A stretch of DNA of 64,000 bases from Ascoidea rubescens DSM 1968 (lineage: Eukaryota > Ascomycota > Saccharomycetes > Ascoideales > Ascoideaceae), in the NCBI RefSeq assembly GCF_001661345.1, contig NW_017962918.1, positions 248,001 through 312,000 on the forward strand, read 5' to 3'. Below are positions 1-11,305 of this stretch, piece after piece. A program made the position numbers and the translations under genes. Position 1 is the stretch's first letter; each line of letters starts with the position of its first letter. The notes under the pieces are model-generated. The model had not been told where the DNA came from. It did no database searches and worked only from the letters and a program-made list of their open reading frames with translations.

Positions 1-950
1 TTGTCATTGATTGGCGCAACAGACTTGATTGACCTCATCCATTAAAGTCGGCAGAAGGCGATCAGTAGGCTTTCTGAAAACCTACTGAATGACTAGATCT
101 GTTCAATCAATATCTGATATTGATCTCCATGGGTGCCGCGGCGCCATCCACTGGTGCTGAAACTGAGAGTCGCCGGCATTCATTCCGATAGACACCCTTT
201 TTTTACATCCTTGGGATTTATAGAGTACTTTGCATTTGCTCAACAACGTATTAGAATACAAAGTGGCTCTCCAATGGTCAGGGCAATTCTTTAGAACTAG
301 CAGAATTGGGGTTTGTTGTATCCTAATTTGAACGTGTTTTGAAGACGTCCTCAATGAAAGTTTAAAATCAAGAGAAATTATTAGCGAATCTCAAATCCCA
401 AAACACAATAGTCGCTATTGATAATGACCCGCTGCAAAATGCTGAAGAACTTCAAAGGTTGACGCCTTCCCAGCTCAAAACATTGCATCCAAAAATACCA
501 GTGTCTAACTCCTTGTTGATCTATGTTCTGTGAACGGTAAAAGTGAGAACCGATGATGAACGCTTGGAATCAAAAATTATTCAAATTGCTAATCGGTTAA
601 AAAAATGAATCGGTCTGAAAGACCCTCAAAGAAATAAATGGAACAAATTCTAAATGTTGTTGCAGAAAATCTATACTCTAAGAAAATTCTGTTTGCCTCT
701 CTTTTTCCATCAAGTCTCCACGGTGGAAATGACGTGTTAGATAGAGTGAATGAAAATTACTGCAACGCAACTTAATTTGAACTCTATCTACACTCTCCCA
801 ATGAATGCCACACTCCTACACTGCAATTTAGATACTTGGAAAATGGATTGTATATCTTAACCCTAACTTCTCTTTTACCCTCATCTGCTTTTCAAAAGGC
901 AATAGGAAGAGCTTGTTTTGCTTCAGCGATCATCAACCTCGGTGGCTTAA
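1..950 (-). mobile_element. Ty1/copia fossil, 5' part only (copy M1)
   Basis: This is the 5' portion of a minus-strand copia copy that runs off the left edge of the window. The clearest island lies at about 130-260, where the minus strand reads KCKVLYKSQGCKKRVS. That resembles the segment of the copia aspartic protease ending in 'LKNVLYVPGLKKNLLS'. A weak leader and gag-start resemblance sits near 850-950. The stretch 300-850 should hold gag but gives only scattered similarity. The copy is old and broken many times. Confidence 0.45.
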
Positions 951-2230
951 CAAGGTAGACTCTGTGACTAGTGAAGCTGCAAGAAAAACGATCCTCTTTC
1001 TTAAACCAAATCAACCCACAAAGTGACATCTAGAGCCACAGACTGCGGACAGCCAGTTATGGCGTTGTGATTATCAGCAAGCAAATGCTGAACCGCCATT
1101 AATTCAGCCAGCGGAGTATTCAATAGCAACGTCGGCGATGGTCATTGAATTATCAAACAGATTAATCTCAACTCGGTTTGTGAAATGATGTTCTTTTGAT
1201 GGAGTTTCAACTTGTTTACCTAATTCGTTTTGGAGTCTGAAGTGTAGTAATTTAATTCGAGTGTTGATCGTTGTGAGTAGCGCGAATGGATTGCAAAGCC
1301 ATTTGGCAGTTACCTTTGTGCCATTCTTTGGCTGCTACCCGCTATTGTCTTTGAAAAGCTGCGTACTGACATTGAAATTATAGAATACACCCAACCAATT
1401 GTTGCTGAACATAAACGAAGTTGGCAATTGGGGATCCTTGCACATTTAAAAAAAGTGAAATCAGTGTGCGCTGCTATCATTAATATTATCGGATAACATT
1501 GCAGTCTTCTTTTCGATTTCGTTTTGATTGCAGTCATGTTACAGATATCAAAGGCCGTCGTTCACGATCAGCAACTAAGATTTAATTGAAAGACAAACTC
1601 CTCTTCCGTAGTGATTCAAAGCAAACTTCTCTGTAGGGAGCCTCATAGAACACTACATTCCGATCTGTCTTGCCTGTTGCGGGTGGCTGTCGCGATGATT
1701 GGAGTCCCAGGACAAGTTTCCAATTGAAGGGGCAGGGATTTGTTCTCAAGTAAGGAATCCGTGATAGTATATTGCCCTACACCAACTATATATGAAAATA
1801 CAAGATAGATGTGCTCGCCAGCACTCATTTTGCAACTGGATTGACTGCAGAGCGTCACAGGTTCAATCCGGTGACAGATAGCGAAAAACGCAACCAACGC
1901 ATCCAGCATGATCACATCAGCTTCCATCTGCGAAGTCCAGCCCTCAGACGTTAGGGATAGTGTACTCGATCAATACAGTGAGCTTGCAAAAAAGCGTTTT
2001 CATGGTCCAAGCGGTTACCATGTGTAGAAGCAGCACAACTACTCTGGAAATCCGCCCTAGGGCACAGTGCAATCTGTTCGAGACCGAACAGCATCTTTTT
2101 AAAGGAAGCCATGTTCGGGAAAGAAGCAAGAGGTTTTGTAAAGCTGGCGCTCTCGTTCAATCTGCAGCGCTCTCGAAATTGTCAGACATTGACCACTGGG
2201 TGGTTCTTGATCTTGTAGCTTAAGAAAGAC
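950..2230 (-). mobile_element. Ty1/copia fossil, 3' half (copy M2)
   Basis: This is a 5'-truncated minus-strand copia copy. Its RT island is at about 1,950-2,160 on the minus strand. The short string LDHENAFLQAH matches the family's 'LDVKTAFLNG' RT motif, and SFTKPLASFPNMASFKK precedes it where 'DETFAPVAKLTTIR' is expected. An LTR-start resemblance on the minus strand near 1,338 suggests the 3' LTR begins there. Integrase and gag are absent, because the next copy's 3' LTR abuts directly at about 2,230. It is broken many times and old. Confidence 0.55.
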
Positions 2231-2599
2231 CCTCTGCCACCACGTTATTTTGGTTAGATGCGGACAAGTCGTTCTCTGAGCAGTGGCACGAGCTTCAAGA
2301 ACGAACTCCTCCATAGAATTAAGTGCTGAACAATATAAACAAAATTAAAAGATGAACCATTAATCAGTTCATATGCAAACCGAAATACTATAGAGCACTG
2401 ATTTTATCATTTTAAAGATGCGAAAGAAATGCAGCGATGAAATGAATTTGTAACGGTTGTAGCAATAATCTATAAACAGTAAATCAACCAAACCTATAAC
2501 ATAACTGTAACACAACCAATATCTAATCAATAAAGCAATATGAATCAAGGAAACGAAGGACCACACGTAAAGCTCAAATCCATATCCAGCAACAATTCA

Positions 2600-2815
2600 T
2601 TCATTGAAGCAATTTATCGGGATCTTTGAGCAACGGAGCAATTTCCGGGTTAGTCAACATAATGGCAGCATTACTTATTGTATCCACTCATCAAAAAGCA
2701 AACGCAAGATTGCAGGAATCATGTCCAAAAGTCATAGCAATTGCGAATCTGCTTGGGCCATTTGTAGTTGGTGGGATTGCTTGCAATGTTAAGAACAGCA
2801 TGGGAATCACTTAAT
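2600..2815 (-). pseudogene. Copia RNase H remnant (M3)
   Basis: The minus strand reads DSHAVLNIASNPTNYKWPKQ, which closely follows the copia RNase H motif 'DNQSAINLAKNPTNHSRTKH'. This motif marks the C-terminal end of the Gag-Pol polyprotein. It is followed (toward lower coordinates) by an AT-rich segment that fits the 3' untranslated region and LTR. The remnant is a fossil in a multiply broken element. Confidence 0.75.
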
Positions 2816-3095
2816 AAAATTTGTTTAACAACATTTGTAATAACCCAAATGAGACACAGAAATAAATGCGAAGCTTGTTTGACTGCTTCAATGAGTAATT
2901 GTATTTAGCCCCAAAAGTCAGCAAAGCCACTGACAGCTGCTTTCGTCTGTTTGAAGTAACAGTCATTTGATGAATGACAAGCAGATAACCAGCGACAAAA
3001 TTTCGATCACCGATGTCTACAGCCCAGTCACGGTCAAAAAAAAAAAATATCTAAACTGACGAAACAGCGTTGTAAGGATCCGATAATGCGATTCA

Positions 3096-3284
3096 CTATA
3101 AATGACATATCAACCTTCTTGCTAAGCTTGAATGGATCATCCAATGTGCACCGAGATCATGACTGAGTAACCCAGCAGCCAAGGCAATATCATACGGTAA
3201 ATAGTTTGCGGCAGATAAGAACGATCCAACATTTGATTTAAATGTGATAATTTGAAACAGGAAGCTGAGAACCAACTCTTTCAA
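3096..3284 (-). pseudogene. Copia post-RT connector remnant (M3)
   Basis: On the minus strand AANYLPYDIALAAGLLSHDL corresponds to the conserved copia segment 'YLANSTRPDIAFAVGLLSRFL' between RT and RNase H. A downstream string LARRLICHL matches 'AKRVLRYL'. The position, about 300 bases upstream of the RNase H island on the same strand, is as expected for the family. Confidence 0.75.
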
Positions 3285-4879
3285 ATCGTACCATATATGA
3301 GTTAATAAGAATTGGAGTGGCCGGCATACCAGACGGATAGATCTTACTTCGTTGAATCATCTTTCTTTCAGAAGTCTCCATGGATTCCGAAGGACCGTGT
3401 TTAGCTTTTGAGCTTCGTTAACTATTGGAAACCAACGCCGGATTACTCCAAGAAGTTTCATTTTCAAAACCGCAGTCATATTCGATTCCAGCTGCTTGAC
3501 CGAATCATCTGACGCTCCGGCGGTATTAGCGACATGGATATATAATTATAGGCTGTGGTGCCGGTTATTGAATAAAAATAGATTCACCGTGCTTAGTTAA
3601 AGCTGCTTCAAAACCAATTGATTGGATAGAACTCACCATTTGCTTGTGGAACCATAAAAGGGATCGAATGAGTCTCTTAACTGATGTCTTTAGCTTTCAA
3701 AAGTTGAATGGTTACTGAGCAATCGCAAATTGAAAAGGGTATTTACTGTCAATTCCAATAGCGACATCACTATTAGAGACCTCTGTTGAGCGATGATATT
3801 GTTAGACATTGAATCAGAATAATGCTGAAACCGCATCAAAGCCTATAAAATTTTCATACCTAATTGCAGGACTAAATATGTCTAGATAATCTGTACATTC
3901 AACGTCAAAAATGTTGTGAGCAACTGTTCTAGCTTAAGCAGGAGCACCAGCTTGTGCTGATATTGCTTTTACGCCGACCGAGATCCATCAGGTCTTCTTC
4001 AACGGAAAGATCATTCAAAAACAAAGTAATGCTTTCCCGATCTCCTTTAACACTGATTGTCCAGTAACCAATCAGATTGAGTTGGCTGGATTTAGCTTTG
4101 GCAGGTGTAGCGGTCATAAGGCAGCTCACAAGTCTCTCAGAGCAGACGTCTTATTGCGGGTACGCCATCAATTGACTTTAATCAATTTGACTATTTTTTC
4201 AATCAGTTCAAATTCGATTTGACATACTATACTCGTTACCGCAAGTTGGTTCATCAGACATTAGGCACCAGAGTTAGCATTACATTCTTGCAGAATATAA
4301 TCAGTATTGGCTAGAGAATCCTTTGAATCTAATTTGCTTCGAAGGACACCATCCATCTCTTCAAATATTGAAAGGATGATGAGGTATCAAACATTGCCAT
4401 TTGATTTATTCCTCAATGTATCTTGTGAAACCGCTGCAGTTCAGTTATCTCACTCATCAATGAACGTGGGCAGGCTCCACTGCGTAGCACCATCGATGTT
4501 CGGTATAACTGCACGGGCGGCTGCAACTGACGGTGGATATACCGCGACCGTTGGATCTTTCAAAACAGACAATTGTTCCATCAAAGCAAAGAACAACTCA
4601 AAACAACAACAACGCTGTTTTGAGAAATATGTACACTGTAGGACTTTACAGCGATTGTGTAGCTAACAAAAGCACCAAGAATTCTTGAATTACCCAACTT
4701 GAATTCACCGAATTATTGGTGGGTGGTGCTATAATCAGTACATCCAAACACCTCCGTCGCTGTAGCAGTTGATTTTGTTTGGAGAATTAAGTCCGAATAT
4801 AAAGTGAACCGAGCTTTTAGTCTCGTGGAGATCAAATTATTCCAGGATACTACTCAGATCGCAAAGTCTGTCCTCAAAG

Positions 4880-5000
4880 AATCGAAGCAATAGTTTCATC
4901 TAGCAGCGTCGTGCCCTCTGTCGCCCTTGCTACTTGCTCTCATTCACCGACCCCAATTTGATCATACTCGTAAAAGAACTAACCATTGATGTCTTACATC
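4880..5000 (-). pseudogene. Copia integrase core remnant (M3)
   Basis: The minus strand here carries QIGVGE followed by a stretch resembling 'QNGVAERKNRTLVEMARTMLLDA', the part of the copia integrase core that contains the last catalytic glutamate region. The island lies between the protease island at 5.4-5.5 kb and the RT region at about 4 kb, which is the canonical copia order (integrase before RT). Similarity is patchy. Confidence 0.5.
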
Positions 5001-5379
5001 TTCGGCTTCACTAAAATCTTTCAACAGCTTCGGTCGAAACTAAAGATTATATTTGACTGTAAGACCCGTTGTATCCAATACATGGGTGGTAAATTTATTA
5101 TTGAATGTTAACTTGCCAACAGAGATTGATCAAGTCTCGTTTAGAACTGCAACTACATCTTCGGAGTGACCATCAACTACGGTGAAAAAAATTCGAACTT
5201 CATCAAGAGCAACCACTGGCATTCGCCCAGCTATATCAACATCAGAATGACCAAGACTGCAGTCACGTGTCTTCTAGATGATTTATGAATATTCCAGGTC
5301 GAATTTCTTTTGCGACACGGTTCTCAATTTGATCCACTAGCAGCAGAAATGCGGTCGGATTAGGCTACGTCTAAGTGAA

Positions 5380-5530
5380 ATGTCTCCATTTGATGATATA
5401 AACATGTAACCGCTGCTGTAATATTGAGCGGGAAACATGATGAGGCAGCAGGGATGTAATATAGCTTTGAAACACCTCGTTCATGTGATAATACACCATT
5501 CTCAAAAATCCACTGATTTTGACTGATGAC
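5380..5530 (-). pseudogene. Copia protease remnant (M3)
   Basis: On the minus strand QNQWIFENGVLSHERGVSKL follows the pattern of the copia protease N-terminus, 'WIFDSGASSHMTGDRSLF'. This is the aspartic protease that releases Gag and Pol products. Its place upstream of the integrase island supports the call. It is a fossil. Confidence 0.5.
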
Positions 5531-6599
5531 TAAGATCGCTTGTAGCAAGCAGCGGAGATTGAAATGATGATTGCACCGTTGAATCTATAAAGGTCAATCG
5601 TAATAGATATCATTTGAAAATGATATTCTTTGAATTTTCTTCACATCGCTAATAGGGTCAGCAAATCCAGCAGTCCGCCTGCAAAGAAGTTTGAGTTGTT
5701 GAATTAATCATGGTTCGCGCCAATATGGTGGGAAGCACCAGAATATCAATGAAATTGATTGGAATTCAACATCAGCTCCGATGCTAGACGTATCCACCGT
5801 GCACACACCGACTGACTAACATTGGGGCATCGCATCAGCCGCAGCAGCAGACGCATCAGCAGAAACTGATGTGTCAGTAGCAACTGGGGGAGGTGCCAAC
5901 TTCTTCAATGCTGCATGTGCCTTGTGGTGACAACACTAAAACCTCGGTGACTTCCGTTGTGGCTTCTTGAATTGATCCTTAGCAACCCAAACAAACACGG
6001 ATCATGTTAGGCAGCCAGCAAATGATTCATCACTAAGGGGAGTACCAAACCACCTTTTTTGGTCAAACTATCATTGTGAGGGACTGCAAGCAGAGTTTGA
6101 TCATTACCTCCTAAAGCGGTGTCTGAATCGGAAGCTCCATAAATGTGGCGGTAATTCGTTGTAATTTGTAGATCTTGAAATTCTGCTGTTCAATTTGTTC
6201 AAAAATTTATTGAAAACTTTTTAATTGGTGATTATGGTTTTTTAGCTACCAAAAGATAGTGACCTGTGTTTGATACAGCATCAGCACCAACACTTCTAAC
6301 CCAAAGCTTTTGCAAGTCAACTAATACCTGACGGTAATTCCTCTTCTTGTATTCCACCTGCTTCAATACCTGATTATCCAATCGGCTGCTAACCAGGGTA
6401 TGGCCAAAGGAATCCAATGCAACATTAGGCTTGTCTCAATCAACTTGATCTACAAGATTAATTGCTCTTGTGATATCGGCATGAACCAACAGACAAGCGG
6501 AGCTGCTGTTAGATGTCAAACAAAAGCCCAAATCGTTTCGTAAGCCGCATTTAGTTGTATCAATGATCCTTGCCATCAATTATGCAAATTTGGCTAATG

Positions 6600-6760
6600 A
6601 CTTGTTGTGGCCAAAGGCGGAGAATATATTGGGGTAATGATCTGCATAAAAGGAAGAGCGAGAAAAATGTGACCTTTGCGGATGTCTACAATCTTCTTCA
6701 CGAGTCTCACACAGGTCCGCACCAGTGTTGCTCGGTGATCTAACCCAGTTCCATATAATA
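6600..6760 (-). repeat. Copia 5' leader and gag start region (M3)
   Basis: The minus strand contains CCCCAATATATTC followed by CCTTTGGCCACAACAAG, which aligns with the family's leader end TTAATATATTA and gag start ATGGATTCGCTACAACA. A TTTTTCTCGCTCTTCC stretch upstream matches the leader's pyrimidine run. This places the 5' end of M3's coding part near 6,620 and its LTR above that. Confidence 0.45.
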
Positions 6761-7087
6761 GAGAATGGCGATGTATTATCGGTTCTTGTTTCTTACATAC
6801 ATTTTCATTCCGTTAAATTGTCAAGGATTCGATACATCCGGCTATCAGCCGTAGTGCAAATGATCGCTGGTGTGAATAAAAATAGCTAATCGACGGATCT
6901 AGCATTACTATTTTAGTTTTGGTGAGAATCTCAAACCAGCTCAGCGTGGGCAGTAGGATTAAGTGATTGAGGAGTACCATGCTATTTTTGAGGAAGAAAC
7001 TTAGTCAGATAGACCAACGGTTCACTGGATTTCATTTGCTCTTTCGTAGCTACTGCATAGATAGCTTGGGCTGCATTGCGAAAAATT

Positions 7088-7324
7088 CTATACAACTGCC
7101 GTTAACGAGGTGGAATATATGCCAGAATGGGTAACATCCATAGAACAGTTTGTATTCAGGGCCTCCATTATTATAGCCTTGTGACTACTTACTGTTAGGT
7201 GGCAAGACCGACAACTAACATCAGTAGCTTCAATGAATTCATGAGTGCATGGTGAGGCAATATAGTCAAGATCTGCAAAGCCTATCGACTTGGCAGATTT
7301 GTCGACGCTCATTCGGCCTCGCAC
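7088..7324 (-). mobile_element. Copia gag-pre-integrase / integrase island (copy M4)
   Basis: A short minus-strand island reads VSCRSCHLTVSSHK, the C-x2-C zinc half-motif of the gag-pre-integrase domain. MDVTHSGIYSTSLTAV follows and resembles 'LVHSDVCGPMTVKSLGG' at the start of the copia integrase core. It lies just upstream of M3's 5' LTR and probably represents a copy cut short by M3 or by rearrangement. Nothing else of this copy is recognisable. Confidence 0.5.
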
Positions 7325-7769
7325 TCCACCTTCGACAACAGGGCTTTCAATAGATTTGCCGAACGTCGCAAACTATGTCTGGTGACGGATGTGATCTGGA
7401 CACTTTTCAAAATAATAATGTATTCGCTGCTACCTCATGTTCCGGACTGATTGGTTTTCCATTACAAAGTTTTGGAACGGCGCAAGGGGAACGAAATGAC
7501 AAGGTCCAACAGGCTCCAAAAAGACTATATTTCAATCCACTCAACTGCTTCTCGGGCTGCTCGATCCGGATCATCACTTTTGGCCGATGCCTCTGATGCT
7601 AAAGCTGATCCGAAGACCCCCAAAGTAGATCTGTCGCTGTTAGCTTAGTCGTTGATGAAACCAAGCATCCTCTTGTTGAATTCCGATCAGTCCTCCTATG
7701 ATTGTAGTGGTTGTTAAACTACTAGTGCCGTTGCTGATTGGTTCTGCGACCTATCTGCTCATTAGGGTC

Positions 7770-7890
7770 AGATCGCCGATAATGGCAACAATATTGCTGA
7801 CATCAAATCAACTGGCACTGCAATGCTTTCAAATGTAAAATTGCTGAAGAATGTTTTTTATAATCAGGTTGCTGTCCGTTTATTTTCAGT
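7770..7890 (+). pseudogene. Copia protease remnant (P1)
   Basis: The plus strand reads NNIADIKSTGTAMLSNVK and then LLKNVFYNQ. These match the copia protease pattern 'DGTRLPIKGIGTVKL...LKNVLYVP' very well, and this is one of the best-preserved protease islands in the window. It is followed at the expected distance by an LGHS motif of the gag-pre-integrase domain. Confidence 0.75.
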
Positions 7891-8039
7891 CGGCGCTTCG
7901 GCAAACGGAATGACTGAATTTTGTTCAATCTGATTGTGATTATTTTATTGATGCATTGGCTGGAAACAGGCACCATCATGACTCTATGAATGTTTTGTCG
8001 CGCTATGAGCGGTTCTCCTAATTTCCATTGTTTGTCTTG

Positions 8040-8235
8040 AAGAATTAGGTCATTCAGCTGAGGCTTCTATAATACGTAAAATGAAGTTTTACCGTTTTCG
8101 GCTGCTGGTGGTTCGAACACAGATTCTTGTCACCATCGGTGAGCAACCAAAAGTTCTAATATGGTCTTTACAGGCAGCCCAACGGTGGTCTACATTATCT
8201 TCATGTCAATACTGCAAAGCCAATGTCACCTGATG
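8040..8235 (+). pseudogene. Copia gag-pre-integrase remnant (P1)
   Basis: ELGHSAEASI (about 8,043-8,072) resembles the 'H.RLGHSS' motif, and CQYCKANVT (about 8,208-8,235) resembles the downstream C-x2-C motif 'CESCQLGK.T'. Together they mark the zinc-binding region preceding the copia integrase core. Spacing from the protease island is about 170 bases. Confidence 0.6.
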
Positions 8236-9649
8236 CTGCCTACGCGAGTCGTTGTTTCCACTCCATGTTATTGAATTTCAAAAATAAATTGCCGCCCTCC
8301 AACTTGAAATGATTGTTAGCTGTTGTCACATTACTGTACAATAAAGGGTTCTCCCAACTAATATTGCATGAAGCTGATGGTAGTGTCAGATCTAATGACT
8401 GTCTTGCTTTTAAGCTATTGATTGATATTTATCAATCTTCAGGAATCGACAATGAAACGTTAGTTTCTTTGGGATCCCATCTCAGTCGTCCGCTGAACAT
8501 TGCCTAAGAACGATCACGAAAATGACAAGGCATTCATAATTGAAATTAATGATCCTGCTATGAGCGGGAATTAGCTGTGAAGTGTGCAGTATTGTCGATG
8601 AACTTGATCTCTATCGATGAAACCGCTATATTGACGTTTCATTAAGAAATACTGTATTGAACGAAGGGAACTGCTGCTACGATGAAAGAGTTTCAAAGTT
8701 CTGCTTATCCTGTATCTCCAAAGCAAGTCAGGGAAACAATGTTAGGAGATGTCCGTTTTCTCTGTGCTTCTGTTGGCTACTTCATGAGTGGAGTAGCCTT
8801 AAAAGTGAGTATTTCCCAAAACAGCTGTGTCGCTTTCAGTTGAATTACTTGCTTTAATGAAGCAAAATTTTGTTTTGAAGCTTTGCTGCTTCATTCCATT
8901 CATCGGTGATCTCCATGGGCGGTTGAAGTTGCAGCCAATTCTGTTGAACTCGGGAGGAAATAAGTCATCTGCAGTCAATGAGAAAGGTAACACAAATGGA
9001 ATTGTTTTTGACGATGGATGAATGAATAACATCAATGACGATAATGGTTAGACCGATATTACTTGAGAAATTGAAATGATTAATGGTGGTCTTCACAACG
9101 AAATGCATTTAATGGACTTTCTCGCGCGACCACTGAAAATTATCAGGAATTTGATGATGCGAGCGGAGATGCAGAGTCACTCAAAGACCAACTCGTTGGA
9201 GCACAAATTGTTTGTCGAGCACATTTTGTTGATTTTGAAGATGTAGCTAAATTGTTTACAAATGATTCAAGAGATACAGTTAAGGACATGTCTCCTTTGA
9301 CTGTTTGGCTTGCTGCCCTTCCTGCGGCTACATCGGTTTCAACAATTTCTGCAGACCCAAACTGCGTAAGTGCTGGTCAATCGGAGCGCCGGCTTTGCCT
9401 GAAGCCATTCAATCGAGTTGGTTGATGTCTTCTTCGATGAAAGAGGTATTGGCTATCTTCATCGGAGCTAGCACCATTCAGTGGATTTGATTATGCCATA
9501 CAAGTTGTCTTCGGCTCTTCAGATTGAAAATATCAATACGATCCAAGCATTAGTTTTAGTAATTAAGAAAAACAATCGTGGGGGCCTTCTTGCTGTTTTA
9601 TCATTAATTTCTTTAAAAGATCAACAAATAAACTTTGGAAGAGCATTGC

Positions 9650-9950
9650 TTTGCGGTGTTTTTCACCCAAGCTTTTGCAACGAACTACATCCGACAAAAG
9701 AGATTGCGGTGTATCGTGTGACAGTTCCGCATTGGCACATGGAGATTTCTGGATTGAACCAAGTGATTCAATTGTTGGCACTAAATCACGCTATATGATG
9801 GGGCAAATCATTTCCTTCCGAAGGGGGTCGCATGATTTTCATTTGCGTTTTCTTTCAAAAGACAAACACCACTCCTTGCTTGCATCATAGGTTGACATCC
9901 TTATTGTTCTTTGTTCATTGCATACGGTGGTCAAAGTGGCTAGACCATAT
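9650..9950 (+). pseudogene. Copia reverse transcriptase C-terminal remnant (P1)
   Basis: The string DKHHSLLA at 9,860-9,885 parallels DKHHCMLA in copy P6 (about 46,760), which sits just before the family's 'YVDDL' catalytic motif. VDILIVLC follows here. The shared, unusual DKHH sequence shows that P1 and P6 belong to one copia family. The region upstream to 9,650 is RT-like only in patches. Confidence 0.65.
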
Positions 9951-10633
9951 CAGAGATCGTTGTTGAAATGAATGATCTTGAATAGATTCAGCTTCAATTT
10001 GTTGGACTTGATGTCGCTCAACGCAACGACTGTATCTTTGTATCCTTAGAGATCTGCGAGTGATTGATGACTCATCTGAAAAAAGTAGATGAGCCTCATT
10101 CCCCGCCACAACAGGTGATTGTCATCCCGTACTAATTGCTTTTTGAAGCTGATGGAATTGAGATAGATGCGGACGAAAGGTCACATCAAACGAAAATTGA
10201 GGGATTGTTGAATATTGTTGAAAAAGATGAACGAATGATATGTATTATCCCGTTGAGATACTTCGACGATAATTGGTTGCCCCATTTTTAATGAGTTTCT
10301 TTTCTGCAAAAGAGTGTTAACAAATTTAAAGTTCTCCAATTTATTGTCTTTGCAGTGCTGTTACATCAGTTGAGTTACTTGCATTCTCAGACTGTTTTCG
10401 GTTGCACAATTCTGTAATAGTTAGAAAATTGAGTGATATTTGCTTTTATTACCCAAAAGCCTCTTACTTGAATGTCCAAAAACTGGCTTAGGTAGCCTTG
10501 CAGCTGGTCAAGATGAATAAATCTGTTAAACTACGGCAGTCGATGAAACCGTGGTTTTAATGCAGGTATTGAATTGTATTTGAATAAGGTCTGATAATCA
10601 GTTATTTGCTGAGGTAACAATTGTTCAATCAGC

Positions 10634-10770
10634 TTGGCTATTGATTCCACCTTTCGCAGAAAGACCAAACATATACGAATGGCGAATCAGTTCAAAAATG
10701 GGTTGTCTATTGTTCCTTTTGGTTTTGAAAGAGTTGGTACGAGTAGTCCTGATGCTGATATGTTGGCTCA
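10634..10770 (+). pseudogene. Copia RNase H C-terminal remnant (P1)
   Basis: The plus strand gives STFRRKTKHIRMANQFKNGL, which matches the 'HSRTKHIDIRYHFVREL' motif of copia RNase H. DADMLAQP further on stands where 'ADILTKPL' closes the polyprotein. An AT-rich 3' tail of about 380 bases separates it from the LTR start at 11,148. Confidence 0.7.
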
Positions 10771-11147
10771 GCCAACCATACCTCCAGTGAGGATATATCT
10801 CAACTACTCAAATCAATCGTTGAAAGGCATTTAGTGTTGGATTGGATGGTACGTCTTTTCGGTCGAATCTTTTTATTATTGCTTCTTTTGTTTTTTGTTC
10901 CGACTGTTTCTGTGTGATGATGGGTTTGCGTTGCTCGTATTAGCATTATATTTTCAAATGAGTTGACATCTCAATTGTATTACTTCAATTTATATTCATC
11001 GAATGAAAGTTAAGGCCGCTAGTAAACAAAGAATTGTTTGGTTTTGAAGTTTCATCTATTGATTCTCCTATTCTTTTGTCTTTGTTCTGCGCTTGATTTT
11101 ATGTTGGGGCTCATCTTTATAGCCTGGGCAGTGACTGAGAAAATGGG

Positions 11148-11305
11148 TGTCCGAGCACAAACAAACTAACAAAATTGCCGGTAAACGTGTTGAAGCACTG
11201 AAAAAACGATCTCCCAAGCCGCTTTCTTTAAAAAGGTTGACGAGTCTTTCCAGTAAAGGGCACATGGCATTCTTTCAAGAAGGGGTATTTTTTTTTACCC
11301 CAACA
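11148..11305. repeat. Converging copia LTR starts, tail to tail
   Basis: At 11,141-11,148 the plus strand has AAATGGG followed by TGTCCGAGCACAAAC, matching the LTR start of copy P5 (AAATGGG then TGTTGGCGAGCAAAC at 38,554-38,575). At 11,305 the minus strand has AAGGGTGTTGGGGT, the same signature inverted. Two LTR beginnings therefore face each other within 160 bases. P1's and M6's 3' LTRs overlap or truncate one another here. Confidence 0.6.

Larger units (their letters stand above)
2231..7090 (-). mobile_element. Ty1/copia fossil, near full length (copy M3)
   Basis: This is a minus-strand copy with landmarks in the correct order. Reading from its 5' end: leader and gag start near 6,620-6,760, gag about 5,600-6,600, protease 5,380-5,530, integrase about 4,600-5,340, RT about 3,500-4,200, post-RT connector 3,096-3,284, RNase H 2,600-2,815, and a 3' AT-rich tail with LTR at 2,231-2,590. 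Total length is close to 5 kb, usual for copia elements. Domain order and spacing survive although the sequence is heavily eroded, with tens of breaks. It is old and cannot be autonomous. Confidence 0.7.
7330..11305 (+). mobile_element. Ty1/copia fossil (copy P1)
   Basis: This is a plus-strand copy with protease at 7,770-7,890, pre-integrase at 8,040-8,230, integrase about 8,250-8,950, RT ending about 9,830-9,950, RNase H at 10,640-10,770 and a 3' LTR starting at 11,148. Gag is short or unrecognisable at 7,330-7,750. The element is broken in many places. Its 3' LTR runs only about 150 bases before meeting an LTR start on the opposite strand. It is old. Confidence 0.65.

Noticed and set aside
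4307-4666. 119-codon plus-strand open frame
   Set aside because: It is antisense to the integrase-RT region of minus-strand copy M3 and shows no domain.
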